Shown: positions 1 to 8,573 of the stretch, in pieces
Layout of the letters: each line of letters opens with the position of its first letter
How positions within the stretch are numbered: the first letter of the stretch is position 1
DNA from: Micromonospora eburnea
GTDB taxonomy: Bacteria > Actinomycetota > Actinomycetes > Mycobacteriales > Micromonosporaceae
Length of the DNA stretch: 64,000 nucleotides
Direction: 5' to 3'
NCBI RefSeq assembly: GCF_900090225.1
Contig: NZ_FMHY01000002.1
Location: 1,674,001-1,738,000, forward strand
Translations under genes and position numbers: made by a program
The notes under the pieces: model-generated
The model's database searches: none
What the model was told of the DNA's origin: nothing
Seen by the model: the letters and a program-made list of their open reading frames with translations, nothing else

Positions 1-530
1 TCTCGATGATCTATGCCAAGGAATTCGGCCTGATCAACTGGCTGCTCGACGCCGTCGGTATGGACAAGATCGACTGGCGGGCCAATCGGTTCGCCTCCTG
101 GTTCGCCATCTCCACCATGGTCGACTGGCGGTGGATCGGCTACAACGCCCTGATCTACCTGGCCGCCATGCAGTCCATCAACAAGGACGTGTACGAGGCG
201 GCGGCGCTGGACGGCGCCTCCCGCCGCCGCCAGTTCTGGTCGATCACCATCCCGCAGCTCCGCCCGACGATCATCTTCACGCTGATCATCTCGACCATCG
301 GCGGGTTGCAGCTGTTCACCGAGCCGCTGCTGTTCACCAGCGGTGCCGGCGGCATCTCCGGCGGCTCGCAGGGCCAGTACCAGACCATCACGATGTACCT
401 GCTCGACGTGATGAACCAACGCTTCCGGTGGGGCTACGCCGGCGCGGTCGCGCTCGTGCTCTTCCTGCTCATCGCGCTGATGTCGACGGTGAACTACCTG
501 CTGGCCCGCCGCATCAGCTCAGACAAGTGA
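1..530 (+). CDS. Sugar ABC importer permease, MalF type (5' end outside window)
   Basis: This is the C-terminal 175 residues or so of an inner-membrane permease of a carbohydrate ABC importer. The reading frame is already open at base 3, so the start lies upstream. The cytoplasmic EAA loop that docks on the ATPase is visible (YEAAALDGASRRRQFW followed by ITIPQLRP), with hydrophobic spans on both sides. The second permease begins 9 nt after the stop, then a GH1 beta-glucosidase and a LacI-type regulator. That order matches the bglABC-celR locus of Thermobifida and cebEFG-bglC of Streptomyces, so cellobiose or cello-oligosaccharides are the likely substrate. The substrate is inferred from context only. 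Confidence 0.9.
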   Translation, partial: SMIYAKEFGLINWLLDAVGMDKIDWRANRFASWFAISTMVDWRWIGYNALIYLAAMQSINKDVYEAAALDGASRRRQFWSITIPQLRPTIIFTLIISTIGGLQLFTEPLLFTSGAGGISGGSQGQYQTITMYLLDVMNQRFRWGYAGAVALVLFLLIALMSTVNYLLARRISSDK

Positions 531-539
531 GGTGACGAG

Positions 540-1436
540 ATGACGACCACCATGCTCCGCCCACCCTCCCGGCAGGCCGGCCCGGTGCGCGCAAGCCACC
601 AGGCGGCGCGGCTCTGGAAGGCCAGCCCGCTGACCATGGTCGGGCTGATCCTCGGGGTGCTCCTGTCGCTCTTCCCGTTCTACTGGATGATCGTGATCGC
701 CTCGCGTACGAACGACGCGGCCAACTCCTGGCCGCCGCCGTTCCTGCCCGGCGGCAACCTCGGCGAGAACATCCAGCGGGTGCTCGAAAACGGCGACGCC
801 AACATCGTCAAGGGCCTGATGAACTCGTTCCTGGTCTCCGGCACGATCACCGTGGCCACGGTCTTCTTCGGCTCCCTCGCGGGCTTCGCCTTCGCCAAGC
901 TCCGCTTCCGGGGCAAGAACGCGCTCCTGCTGATCATCCTGGCCTCGATGATGGTGCCCATCCAGCTCGGCGTGCTGCCGCTGTACATCCTGATGGCGAA
1001 GCTCGACTGGCTGAACTCCATGCCCTCGGTGACCGTGCCGTTCCTGATCGGCGGCTTCGGCATCTTCATGATGCGCCAGTACGCCGAGCAGGCCGTCCCC
1101 AACGAGCTGATCGAGGCCGCCCGGGTCGACGGCTGCTCGACCTGGGGGGTGTACTGGCACGTGGTGGCGCCCGCCCTGCGCCCCGCCGCCGCGGTGCTCG
1201 GCCTGCTCACCTTCATGGAGCAGTGGAACCAGTTCTTCTGGCCCTTCGTGGTGCTGGCCGACCCGGCCAACCCGACCGTCCAGATCTCCCTGCGAAGCCT
1301 GAACACCGCCTACTTCGCGGACAACTCGCAGATCTTCGCCGGTACGTTGATCGCCACCCTGCCCCTGTTCGTCGTGTTCGTCCTGTTCGGCCGCCAGATC
1401 ATTGGCGGAATCATGGAAGGCGCCGTCAAGTCGTGA
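540..1436 (+). CDS. Sugar ABC importer permease, MalG type
   Basis: A 298-residue inner-membrane permease, the second half of the importer channel with the gene just upstream. The ATG is preceded by a GAGGTGACGAG ribosome site. The N-terminal membrane span is near residues 35-55, and the EAA loop ([27 protein letters not shown] region, near residue 190) is clear. Length is normal for the MalG/CebG group. Its TGA overlaps the GTG of the beta-glucosidase gene (GTGA), which implies translational coupling. Like many such importers, no ATPase gene is nearby; a shared MsiK-type ATPase elsewhere would be expected. Confidence 0.93.
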   Translation: MTTTMLRPPSRQAGPVRASHQAARLWKASPLTMVGLILGVLLSLFPFYWMIVIASRTNDAANSWPPPFLPGGNLGENIQRVLENGDANIVKGLMNSFLVSGTITVATVFFGSLAGFAFAKLRFRGKNALLLIILASMMVPIQLGVLPLYILMAKLDWLNSMPSVTVPFLIGGFGIFMMRQYAEQAVPNELIEAARVDGCSTWGVYWHVVAPALRPAAAVLGLLTFMEQWNQFFWPFVVLADPANPTVQISLRSLNTAYFADNSQIFAGTLIATLPLFVVFVLFGRQIIGGIMEGAVKS

Positions 1437-2866
1437 GCAACCCAGCCAGCCCGCCCGCCGTCGGCGTCCTCGACGAGGGTCCCGAGCTCACCTTCCCGCC
1501 CGGCTTCCTCTGGGGCGCGGCGACCGCCGCGTACCAGATCGAGGGCGCGGCGACCGAGGGTGGCCGTACCCCGTCGATCTGGGACACCTTCAGCCACACC
1601 GAGGGACGGACGGTGGCCGGGCACACCGGTGACGTGGCCTGCGATCACTACCACCGGATGTCCGACGACGTGCGGTTGATGGCCGACCTCGGGCTGAAGT
1701 CCTACCGCTTCTCGGTCTCCTGGTCCCGGGTCCAGCCGGGCGGGACCGGGCCGGCGAACCCCGAAGGGCTGGACTTCTACCGCCGGCTGGTCGACGAGCT
1801 GCTGGCCCACGACATCGTGCCGTGGCTGACCCTCTACCACTGGGACCTGCCCCAGCCGTTGGAGGACGCCGGCGGCTGGCCGGCCCGGGACACCGCCGGC
1901 CGGTTCGCCGACTACGCGCAGCTCGTGGCCGACGCCCTCGGCGACCGGGTGCAGCACTTCACCACGTTCAACGAGCCGTGGTGCTCGGCCTTCCTCGGCT
2001 ACGGCTCCGGCGTGCACGCGCCGGGCCGCTCCGACCGGGCCGACGCGGTGCGGGCCGGGCACCACCTCATGCTCGGGCACGGGCTCGCCGTGCAGGCGCT
2101 GCGGGCTGCCCGCCCGCAGGCGCAGCTCGGCATCACGGTCAACCTCTACCCGGTCACCCCGTCGACCGACTCGCCGGAGGACGCGGAGGCCGCCCGCCGC
2201 ATCGACGGGCTGGCCAACCGGTTCTTCCTCGACCCGGTGCTGCGCGGGGCGTACCCGGCGGACCTGCAGGCCGACCTGCGTCAGGTCACCGACTTCGGGC
2301 ACGTCCGCGACGGCGACCTGGCGGTCATCTCGACCCCGCTCGACATGGTGGGCATCAACTACTACAGCCGGTACGTGGTCGCCGCACCGGCCGAGCGGCA
2401 GGAGCAGGAACGCTACTGGCGGGCGCCGACGTGCTGGCCGGGCAGCGAGGACGTCCGGTTCGTCAAGCGGGGCGTGCCGGTGACCGACATGGACTGGGAG
2501 ATCGACGCCCCCGGCCTGGTGGAGACCCTGGAACGCGTCCACCGGGACTACACCGACCTGCCGCTCTACGTCACCGAGAACGGCTCGGCGTTCGTTGACG
2601 CGGTGATCGACGGCCGGGTCGACGACTCGGACCGGCTGGCATACTTCGACGCGCACCTGCGCGCCGCGCATGCCGCGATCAGCGCCGGGGTGCCGCTGAA
2701 GGGTTACTTCGCCTGGTCGCTGCTGGACAATTTCGAATGGGCCTGGGGTTACACCAAGCGCTTCGGGATGGTTTACGTCGACTATGACAGCCAGGCCCGA
2801 ATCCCCAAGTCGAGCGCCAGCTGGTACGCGGAGGTGATCCGACGTAACGGCCTGGCCGCACAATAG
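1433..2866 (+). CDS. bglC: GH1 beta-glucosidase
   Basis: A cytoplasmic family 1 glycoside hydrolase of 477 residues, expected to split imported cellobiose and cello-oligosaccharides to glucose. The acid/base glutamate is in TFNEPW (E181) and the nucleophile is in VTENGS (E382). The N-terminal [15 protein letters not shown] and C-terminal [16 protein letters not shown] blocks are textbook GH1. There is no signal peptide. The GTG start overlaps the stop of the permease gene and is preferred over an upstream in-frame ATG, because the extra residues would lie in the permease gene and match nothing in GH1. Followed by a strong hairpin. Confidence 0.95.
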   Translation: MSNPASPPAVGVLDEGPELTFPPGFLWGAATAAYQIEGAATEGGRTPSIWDTFSHTEGRTVAGHTGDVACDHYHRMSDDVRLMADLGLKSYRFSVSWSRVQPGGTGPANPEGLDFYRRLVDELLAHDIVPWLTLYHWDLPQPLEDAGGWPARDTAGRFADYAQLVADALGDRVQHFTTFNEPWCSAFLGYGSGVHAPGRSDRADAVRAGHHLMLGHGLAVQALRAARPQAQLGITVNLYPVTPSTDSPEDAEAARRIDGLANRFFLDPVLRGAYPADLQADLRQVTDFGHVRDGDLAVISTPLDMVGINYYSRYVVAAPAERQEQERYWRAPTCWPGSEDVRFVKRGVPVTDMDWEIDAPGLVETLERVHRDYTDLPLYVTENGSAFVDAVIDGRVDDSDRLAYFDAHLRAAHAAISAGVPLKGYFAWSLLDNFEWAWGYTKRFGMVYVDYDSQARIPKSSASWYAEVIRRNGLAAQ

Positions 2867-2882
2867 GCTGGGGCAGCAGTTA

Positions 2883-2929
2883 CGGACCGGCCCGGCACCC
2901 GACGCCGTAGCAGGTGCCGGGCCGGTCCG
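2883..2929 (+). terminator. Perfect 17-bp hairpin after bglC
   Basis: Arms 2883-2899 and 2913-2929 are exact inverted repeats around a 13-nt loop. The hairpin lies 17 nt after the beta-glucosidase stop and before the regulator gene. There is no U-tract, as is common in high-GC actinobacteria. It probably separates or attenuates transcription between the importer operon and the regulator. Confidence 0.75.
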
Positions 2930-2947
2930 ACGTCGGAGGAGCAGACG

Positions 2948-3994
2948 ATGACAACGCAGCGCACGCGGTCGCTCGGGCGCCCGACCCTCGACGCGGTCGC
3001 CGCCCGCGCCGGCGTGGGACGCGGCACGGTATCCCGCGTGGTCAACGGCTCACCCCAGGTCAGCCCGGAGGCCCGGGCCGCCGTCCAGGCGGCGATCGCC
3101 GAACTGGGGTACGTGCCCAACCGCGCCGCCCGGGCACTGGTGACCCAGCGGACGGACTCCGTGGCACTGGTGGTCTCCGAGTCGGGGGAGCGGGTCTTCA
3201 CCGAGCCGTTCTTCGCGGCCATCGTCCGGGGCGTCAGCTCGGAGCTGCTGGAGACACCGATGCAGCTCTGGCTGGCCATGGTGCAGTCGCCGCTAGAGCG
3301 GGAACGGGTCGAGCACCACCTGACCAACCAGCACGTCGACGGCGTGCTGCTGCTCTCCCTGCACGACGCCGACCCGCTGCCGACCCTGCTGGAGGAGCGT
3401 GGCCTGCCCACCGTGCTGGGCGGCCGGCCGGCCCGGATGCTGCACCCGGACGCCCAGCCCGCCTGGTTCGTCGACATGGACAATGTCGGCGGTGCCCGGC
3501 AGGCGGTCGAGCATCTCTTCGCGCAGGGGCGGCGGCGGATCGCCACCATCGCCGGCACCCAGGACATGGGCGCCGGCCTGGCCCGGCTGACCGGCTACAA
3601 GGAGGCCGTCCGGGCCGCGGGCGGCGACGTGAATCCGGACCTGATCGCGTACGGCGACTTCAGCGAGGGTGCCGGTGCCGCCTGCATGCGACAGCTGCTG
3701 GAGACCTGCCCCGACCTCGACGCCGTCTTCGTCGCCTCCGACCCGATGGCCTTCGGCGCCCTGCGTACGCTGCGGGAGGCTGGCCGCCGGGTGCCCGAGG
3801 ACGTGGCGGTGATCGGCTTCGACGACGCCCCCATCGCCCGGCAGGCCGAGCCGCCGCTGACCACCGTCTTCCAGCCGGTGGAGGAGATGGGCCGCCAGAT
3901 GGCCCGCCTTCTGGTCTCCCGCATCCGCGGCGACGAGGTTTCCAACCCGCAACTCGTCCTCGACACCGAGCTGGTCCACCGCGCCTCCGCCTGA
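2948..3994 (+). CDS. celR: LacI-family repressor, CelR/CebR type
   Basis: A 348-residue LacI-family repressor. The N-terminal helix-turn-helix (PTLDAVAARAGVGRGTVS, then RVVNGSPQVSPEAR, residues 12-45) and hinge (LGYVPNRAARALV) precede a periplasmic-binding-like sensor domain. The head and the sensor (TDSVALVVSE, HVDGVLLLSLH, RRIATIAG, GRRVPEDVAVIGFDD) closely resemble Thermobifida CelR, which releases TGGGAGCGCTCCCA operators when it binds cellobiose. A near-perfect copy of that operator sits before the GH9 cellulase at 11.5 kb. The ATG has a GGAGGA ribosome site. Family identity is firm. The cellobiose effector is inferred from resemblance, neighbours and the operator. Confidence 0.88.
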   Translation: MTTQRTRSLGRPTLDAVAARAGVGRGTVSRVVNGSPQVSPEARAAVQAAIAELGYVPNRAARALVTQRTDSVALVVSESGERVFTEPFFAAIVRGVSSELLETPMQLWLAMVQSPLERERVEHHLTNQHVDGVLLLSLHDADPLPTLLEERGLPTVLGGRPARMLHPDAQPAWFVDMDNVGGARQAVEHLFAQGRRRIATIAGTQDMGAGLARLTGYKEAVRAAGGDVNPDLIAYGDFSEGAGAACMRQLLETCPDLDAVFVASDPMAFGALRTLREAGRRVPEDVAVIGFDDAPIARQAEPPLTTVFQPVEEMGRQMARLLVSRIRGDEVSNPQLVLDTELVHRASA

Positions 3995-4008
3995 CCCCAC
4001 CCCGTCGC

Positions 4009-4072
4009 GTCGATCATGGGGTTGTTGTCGCCGACCCACCGCTGGTTCCAGGGCGACAACCTCATGATCAAC
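4009..4072. repeat. Imperfect palindromic intergenic element
   Basis: The left arm contains GATCATGGGGTTGTTGTCGCC-like sequence split over 4012-4032. The right arm (GGCGACAACCTCATGATCA, 4052-4070) is its inverted copy apart from a 3-nt insertion and one mismatch. It sits between the convergent celR and acyl-CoA dehydrogenase genes. It could act as a bidirectional terminator or be one member of a dispersed palindromic family. Confidence 0.6.
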
Positions 4073-4088
4073 CGCTGCGCCGGGCGGG

Positions 4089-5300
4089 TCAGGACCAGCG
4101 GCGGAGTTCGCGCTTGGCCAGGGACGACCGGTGGACCTCGTCGGGGCCGTCGGCCAGGCGGAGGGTGCGGGCCTGGGCCCAGAGGGCGGCCAGCGGGGTG
4201 TCCTGGCTGACGCCGGCTCCGCCGTACCCCTGGATGGCCTTGTCGATCACCCACTCCGCCATCGCCGGCGTGGCGATCTTGATGGCCTGGATCTCGGTGT
4301 GCGCGCCCTTGTTACCGACGGTGTCCATCAACCAGGCGGTCTTGAGCACCAGCAACCGGGCCTGCTCGATGCGCACCCGCGATTCGGCGATCCACTCGCG
4401 TACCACGCCCTGCTCGGCGAGCGGCCGGCCGAACGCGACCCGGTCCAGCGCCCGCCGGCAGAGCAGCTCCAGGGCCCGCTCGGCCATCCCGATCAGCCGC
4501 ATGCAGTGGTGGATCCGCCCCGGGCCGAGCCGGGCCTGGGCGATCGCGAAGCCGCTTCCCTCGGTGCCGACCAGGTTCTCCGCCGGCACCCGGACGCCGG
4601 TGAACTCGATCTCGGCGTGCCCGCCGTGTGGGGCGTCGGAGTAGCCGAAGACGGTCAGGCCCCGGCGTACCGTGACGCCCGGGGTGTCCCGGGGGACCAG
4701 GATCATGCTCTGCTGGCGGTGCCGCTCGGCGTCCGGGTCGGTCTTGCCCATCACGATGAAGATCTCGCAGCGCGGGTCCATCGCCCCGGACGACCACCAC
4801 TTGCGGCCGTCGATCACGTACGAGTCGCCGTCGCGGGTGATCCGGGTGGCGATGTTGGTGGCGTCGGAGGAGGCCACATCCGGCTCGGTCATGCAGAAGG
4901 CGGAGCGGATCTCGCCCGCCAGCAGGGGCTTGAGCCAGCGGTCCCGCTGCGCGGCGGAGCCGAACTCGGCGAGCAGCTCCATGTTGCCGGTGTCCGGGGC
5001 GGCGCAGTTCAGCGCCTCCGGCGCCAGATGCGGACTGCGCCCGGTCAGCTCGGCGAGCGGGGCGTACTGGAGGTTGGTCAGTCCGGCGCCGTAGCGGGGG
5101 TCGGGAAGGAACAGGTTCCACAGGCCACGCGAACGGGCCTCGGCCTTCAACTCGTCCAGCACCGGCGGCCGGGCCCACGGGTCGCCGGCGGCGGCCACCT
5201 GCTCGGCGTGCACCGGTTCGGCCGGATACACGCACTCGGCGAGGAAGGCCCCCAGCCGGTCGCGCAGCTCGACCGTCCGGGCGTCGTACGCGAAGTCCAT
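4089..5300 (-). CDS. Acyl-CoA dehydrogenase, ACAD10/11-like
   Basis: A 403-residue FAD-dependent acyl-CoA dehydrogenase. The N-terminal helical domain ([13 protein letters not shown]) is followed by the middle beta domain ([28 protein letters not shown]) and the C-terminal helical domain ([35 protein letters not shown]). The long insertion and the PDTGNMELL segment are typical of the ACAD10/11 subgroup rather than short-chain beta-oxidation enzymes. Its ATG overlaps the stop of the upstream kinase-like gene by one base (TGATG). In animals the same two activities are fused in one protein, which supports a joint pathway. The substrate is not known. Confidence 0.9.
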   Translation of the reverse strand: MDFAYDARTVELRDRLGAFLAECVYPAEPVHAEQVAAAGDPWARPPVLDELKAEARSRGLWNLFLPDPRYGAGLTNLQYAPLAELTGRSPHLAPEALNCAAPDTGNMELLAEFGSAAQRDRWLKPLLAGEIRSAFCMTEPDVASSDATNIATRITRDGDSYVIDGRKWWSSGAMDPRCEIFIVMGKTDPDAERHRQQSMILVPRDTPGVTVRRGLTVFGYSDAPHGGHAEIEFTGVRVPAENLVGTEGSGFAIAQARLGPGRIHHCMRLIGMAERALELLCRRALDRVAFGRPLAEQGVVREWIAESRVRIEQARLLVLKTAWLMDTVGNKGAHTEIQAIKIATPAMAEWVIDKAIQGYGGAGVSQDTPLAALWAQARTLRLADGPDEVHRSSLAKRELRRWS

Positions 5301-6376
5301 CAGTTCTCCCTGACCGCGTGCAGACCGTGCTCGACCAGCGGCGCCACCAGCTCGCCGATCCGGTCGAAGCCCCCGCCGAGCGTCTGCCCGAGGGTGTGTC
5401 GGTAGTGGATGCCCTCACAGATCACCGCGAGCTTGAAGCAGCCGAGCGCCACGTGCCAGTGCAGCGGGCCGACGTCGACGTCGCCGTGGCCCGCGTACCG
5501 GTCGATCAGCTCGGCTCCGGCGGGGAAGCCGGCCCGTGGGCCGAGACCGTCGGCGACCGGGTTGCCCTCCGCCGCGTCGCTGTCGCCCAGCACGTCCCAG
5601 TAGGTCAGCAGCAGCCCGAGGTCGGCGAGCGGGTCGCCGAGGGTGGCCATCTCCCAGTCGAGCACCGCCCGGACGGCGACCGGGCCGACCGCGGCGAGGA
5701 GGTTGTCCAGCCGGTAGTCGCCGTGCACGATTCGCCCGGCGTTCGCGCCCTCCGGCACGCTGCCGGCGAGCGCGTCGCGCAGCTCGTCGATGCCGGGCAG
5801 CGGGCGGCTGCGGGACCGGTCGAGCTGGCCGGCCCAGCGGCGTACCTGCCGCGCCAGGTAGCCGTCGGGGCGGCCGAAGTCGGCCAGCCCGACCGCGGCC
5901 GGCTCGACCGTGTGCAGTGCGGCGAGGGTGTCCATCATCGCCAGGGCCAGGTCGCGCCGCTGCCCGTCGGTGAGCCGGTCGGTCTGCGACCGGCTCCGGT
6001 AGACGACGCCGTCGACCTTCTCCATCAGATAGAACGGGGCGCCGATCACCTCGTCGTCGGGGCAGAACAGCAGCGCGCCGGGAACCGGCACCTCGGTGGG
6101 CGCCAGCGCGGAGATCACCCGGTGCTCGCGGGCCATGTCGTGCGCGGTGGCCAGCACGTGCCCGAGCGGCGGCCGGCGCAGCACCACCTCGCGGTCGCCG
6201 CCACGCAACAGGTACGTCAGGTTGGACCTGCCCCCGGTGACCAGCCGCGCCGAGAGGGGGCCGGTGACCAGCTCGGGCAGGTGCGTGGACAGGTAGGCGG
6301 CGAGCCGGTCGAGGTCGAGCCCACGGGGAGCCGGCCCGGTCGGGTTCCGCGCTGGATCGACGGCCGGATCGGTCAT
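5300..6376 (-). CDS. APH-family phosphotransferase paired with acyl-CoA dehydrogenase
   Basis: A protein-kinase-fold small-molecule kinase of 358 residues. The catalytic loop HGDYRLDN and the metal-binding [17 protein letters not shown] segment are intact, as are the N-lobe ([10 protein letters not shown]) and the hydrophobic [13 protein letters not shown] block. This matches the phosphotransferases that sit beside or fuse to ACAD10/11-type dehydrogenases. Those kinases phosphorylate 4-hydroxyacyl-CoA in levulinate/4-hydroxy acid breakdown. That function is inferred here. The chosen ATG lies 20-odd nt after an AAGGAAGG motif, a loose spacing, so the start is the least certain part. The stop overlaps the dehydrogenase start. 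Confidence 0.85.
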   Translation of the reverse strand: MTDPAVDPARNPTGPAPRGLDLDRLAAYLSTHLPELVTGPLSARLVTGGRSNLTYLLRGGDREVVLRRPPLGHVLATAHDMAREHRVISALAPTEVPVPGALLFCPDDEVIGAPFYLMEKVDGVVYRSRSQTDRLTDGQRRDLALAMMDTLAALHTVEPAAVGLADFGRPDGYLARQVRRWAGQLDRSRSRPLPGIDELRDALAGSVPEGANAGRIVHGDYRLDNLLAAVGPVAVRAVLDWEMATLGDPLADLGLLLTYWDVLGDSDAAEGNPVADGLGPRAGFPAGAELIDRYAGHGDVDVGPLHWHVALGCFKLAVICEGIHYRHTLGQTLGGGFDRIGELVAPLVEHGLHAVREN

Positions 6377-6462
6377 CCGGTTAGTTGATGGCAGCTCACC
6401 TTCCTTGTCAAGGCTGGAGTTTCCCGATGGGACATGCCGCTGCAACAGGGGCGAAATGGCCA

Positions 6463-6491
6463 GCCGGCAGGCTGGTGCCCAGCCTGCCGGC
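6463..6491 (+). other. 13-bp hairpin in leader of ACT-domain gene
   Basis: GCCGGCAGGCTGG and CCAGCCTGCCGGC pair perfectly around a 3-nt loop, 39 nt before the ATG of the ACT protein. It lies in the divergent region between the kinase and ACT genes. Terminator-like or attenuator-like; no known riboswitch was recognised. Confidence 0.5.
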
Positions 6492-6529
6492 CACCGCCCG
6501 GCCGGCCCGCCGCAGCGAAGGGATCGGAC

Positions 6530-7231
6530 ATGTTGCTGAGAGTTCGGGTGACCCTGCCGGACCGACCCGGCACGCTCGGCCAGGTGGCCCGGACACTCGG
6601 CGTGGCCGGCGCCGACATCGTCCAGGTGGTGGTGCTGGAGCGGCTCGGCGGCCGGGCGGTGGACGACTTCACCGTGGTGTGGCCGGGCGCCGCCCGGATG
6701 GAACGGCTGCTGGCCGGCCTGGCCGCCGTCCCCGGCGTACGGGTGGACGGGGTGTGGCGGGCGATCGGCACGCCCACCACCTCGGGCCAGGACGCCGAAC
6801 TGCTCGCCCAGATCGCCGCGAACCCGGCCGACGGGGTGGCCACCCTGGTCGACGCGGTGCCCGGGCTGCTCGCCGCGGACTGGGCGGTGGCCGCGGTCGT
6901 ACCCCTGGACTGGGCCTCCCGAGCCGGCGCGGGCGCGCCCACCGTCGGGCACGCGAGCTGGCGGGCCCCGGTCCCGCCCCGGCTGCCGGAGGTGACCCCG
7001 CTGCGGGCCCGGGCGAGGACCGGCCCGGACGGGCACCACTACGCGGTCGCGCCGTTCGGCCGCGCCGGCCTGGTGCTGGTGGTGGCGCGGGACCACACCG
7101 AGCCCCTCACGGCCGCCGCGTTCCACTCCATCGAGGTGGACCGGCTCGCGCAGCTCGTCCGGGCGAGCGCGGTGATTCTCGGCGACCGGCTGGACCTGGT
7201 CGGCGCACCACCCGTGACCACCATCACCTGA
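6530..7231 (+). CDS. ACT-domain amino-acid-binding protein
   Basis: A 233-residue soluble protein that opens with an ACT domain (LLRVRVTLPDRPGTLGQVARTLGVAGADIV, given in parts; residues 2-75). Such domains sense amino acids as regulatory modules. The rest has no catalytic motif I recognise; a stretch around residues 160-215 looks like a GAF-like or second regulatory fold. The ATG follows a GCGAAGGGATC ribosome site. A second ACT gene follows 80 nt downstream in the same direction, so the two probably act together. The ligand and target are unknown. Confidence 0.8.
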   Translation: MLLRVRVTLPDRPGTLGQVARTLGVAGADIVQVVVLERLGGRAVDDFTVVWPGAARMERLLAGLAAVPGVRVDGVWRAIGTPTTSGQDAELLAQIAANPADGVATLVDAVPGLLAADWAVAAVVPLDWASRAGAGAPTVGHASWRAPVPPRLPEVTPLRARARTGPDGHHYAVAPFGRAGLVLVVARDHTEPLTAAAFHSIEVDRLAQLVRASAVILGDRLDLVGAPPVTTIT

Positions 7232-7311
7232 CCTGTCGCGCCGTTTCACCCGCGGGCAACGGCCGCGCAACACGCGGCCGGCAGGGTGATCACCGGGGAA
7301 GGGAGCGAACC

Positions 7312-8394
7312 ATGGCGCTGTGGCGGATTCGGGCCACCGTGGACGACCGACCGGGCTACCTGTCGGTGCTCACCGCGAGTCTCGCGTTGCGCGGGATCAA
7401 CATTCTCACCGTGCAGGTGCACACCACCGAGGTGGGAGCGGTCGACGACTTCCTCGTCGACGCGCCCGACCAGCTCACCGAGGCGGACCTGCGGGCTGCC
7501 GTCGAGCGGGGCCGGGGCCGGGACTGCTGGGTCGCGCGCAGCGAGGCGCGAGGGCTGGCCGACCAGCCCACCCGGGTGCTCGGCCTGGCCACCCGGCTGG
7601 TCCGCGACCCGGACGCGGCCGGCGAGGCGCTGCGTGCCCTGCTCGGCGCCGACCCGGTCACCTGGCGGCCGGCGCCGGCCGACCCGCCCGGCGGGGTGGG
7701 CGCCACGACCATGCTGCTGGCCGACGCGTCCGGTGGCTCGTACGAGCTGTCCCGGCGGGAGCCGACCTTCACCCCGGCCGAGTACGCCCGCGCCCAGGCC
7801 CTGATCGAGCTGGCCGGGGCCGTGATCCGGCGGGACGCCGACCGGGTCACCCTGGTGCTGCCCGACGCGGCCGAGGTGCTGGTCCGCTCGGCGACCGTCG
7901 ACGATCTGCCCAGCGTGGCGCGGCTGCACGAGACCTGCTCGGACCGCAGCCGACGGCGGCGGTACCTGGGCGCGGCGGCCCTGCCGTCGCCGGCCCGGCT
8001 GCGCCGGCTGCTGGAGCCGGAACGGGGGCTCACCCTGGTCGCCACGGCCGGCCCCGGGGCGGCGGAACCCGTCGTGGCGATGGGCAACCTGCTCGGCGAG
8101 GGGGACGAGGCGGAGGTGGCGCTGCTGGTCCGCGACGACTGGCAGCGGCGGGGCCTCGGCTCGGCCCTGCTGCGGCGACTGCTCGGGCATGCCGACCGGG
8201 CCGGTTACGCCGCCGTGCTGCTGCACGTGGAGGCCGAGAACACGCCGATGCTGCGCACCGTACGCCGGTTGGGCCGGCCGGCGTCGGTGCAGCGGGACGG
8301 CACACTGCTGACCGTGGCGGTGCCGCTGGACGCCCAGCGGGCCGGGCTGCCCCGGCAGGCCGGCCCGACCGGTCGGTCGGGCCGGTCGGACTGA
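7312..8394 (+). CDS. ACT domain fused to GNAT acetyltransferase
   Basis: A 360-residue two-domain protein. Residues 1-75 form an ACT domain (WRIRATVDDRPGYLSVLTAS, GINILTVQVHTTEVGAVDD). The C-terminal 160 residues form a GNAT N-acetyltransferase with the acetyl-CoA loop RDDWQRRGLGSALLRRLL and the following strand (GYAAVLLHVEAENTPML). An ACT plus GNAT fusion suggests an amino-acid-controlled lysine acetyltransferase, as described for actinobacterial Pat enzymes that carry ACT domains. That role is inferred. The ATG has a GGGAAGGGAG ribosome site. It is followed by a strong hairpin. Confidence 0.85.
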   Translation: MALWRIRATVDDRPGYLSVLTASLALRGINILTVQVHTTEVGAVDDFLVDAPDQLTEADLRAAVERGRGRDCWVARSEARGLADQPTRVLGLATRLVRDPDAAGEALRALLGADPVTWRPAPADPPGGVGATTMLLADASGGSYELSRREPTFTPAEYARAQALIELAGAVIRRDADRVTLVLPDAAEVLVRSATVDDLPSVARLHETCSDRSRRRRYLGAAALPSPARLRRLLEPERGLTLVATAGPGAAEPVVAMGNLLGEGDEAEVALLVRDDWQRRGLGSALLRRLLGHADRAGYAAVLLHVEAENTPMLRTVRRLGRPASVQRDGTLLTVAVPLDAQRAGLPRQAGPTGRSGRSD

Positions 8395-8520
8395 CCCGAC
8401 GGCCGGGTGCCGGCGCGGCCCGTACCGCAACGGCGCGGTGCGGGGACCGGCACACGGCCGGTACCGGCGCCGGGGCGAACCGGCGTCGCCTGGGCCGGCC
8501 CCCGGTGCGGGGGACGGTCA

Positions 8521-8555
8521 CCCGGCAGGGCCCCCGGTGCGGGGGCCCTGCCGGG
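8521..8555. terminator. 15-bp perfect hairpin between convergent genes
   Basis: Arms 8521-8535 and 8541-8555 are exact inverted repeats with a 5-nt loop. It lies between the ACT-GNAT gene and the convergent paaN-type gene, so it can end transcription from both sides. A shorter related stem (CCCCGGTGCGGGG) lies about 25 nt upstream. Confidence 0.8.
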
Positions 8556-8573
8556 GCCGGGCCGCCGGGTGGG

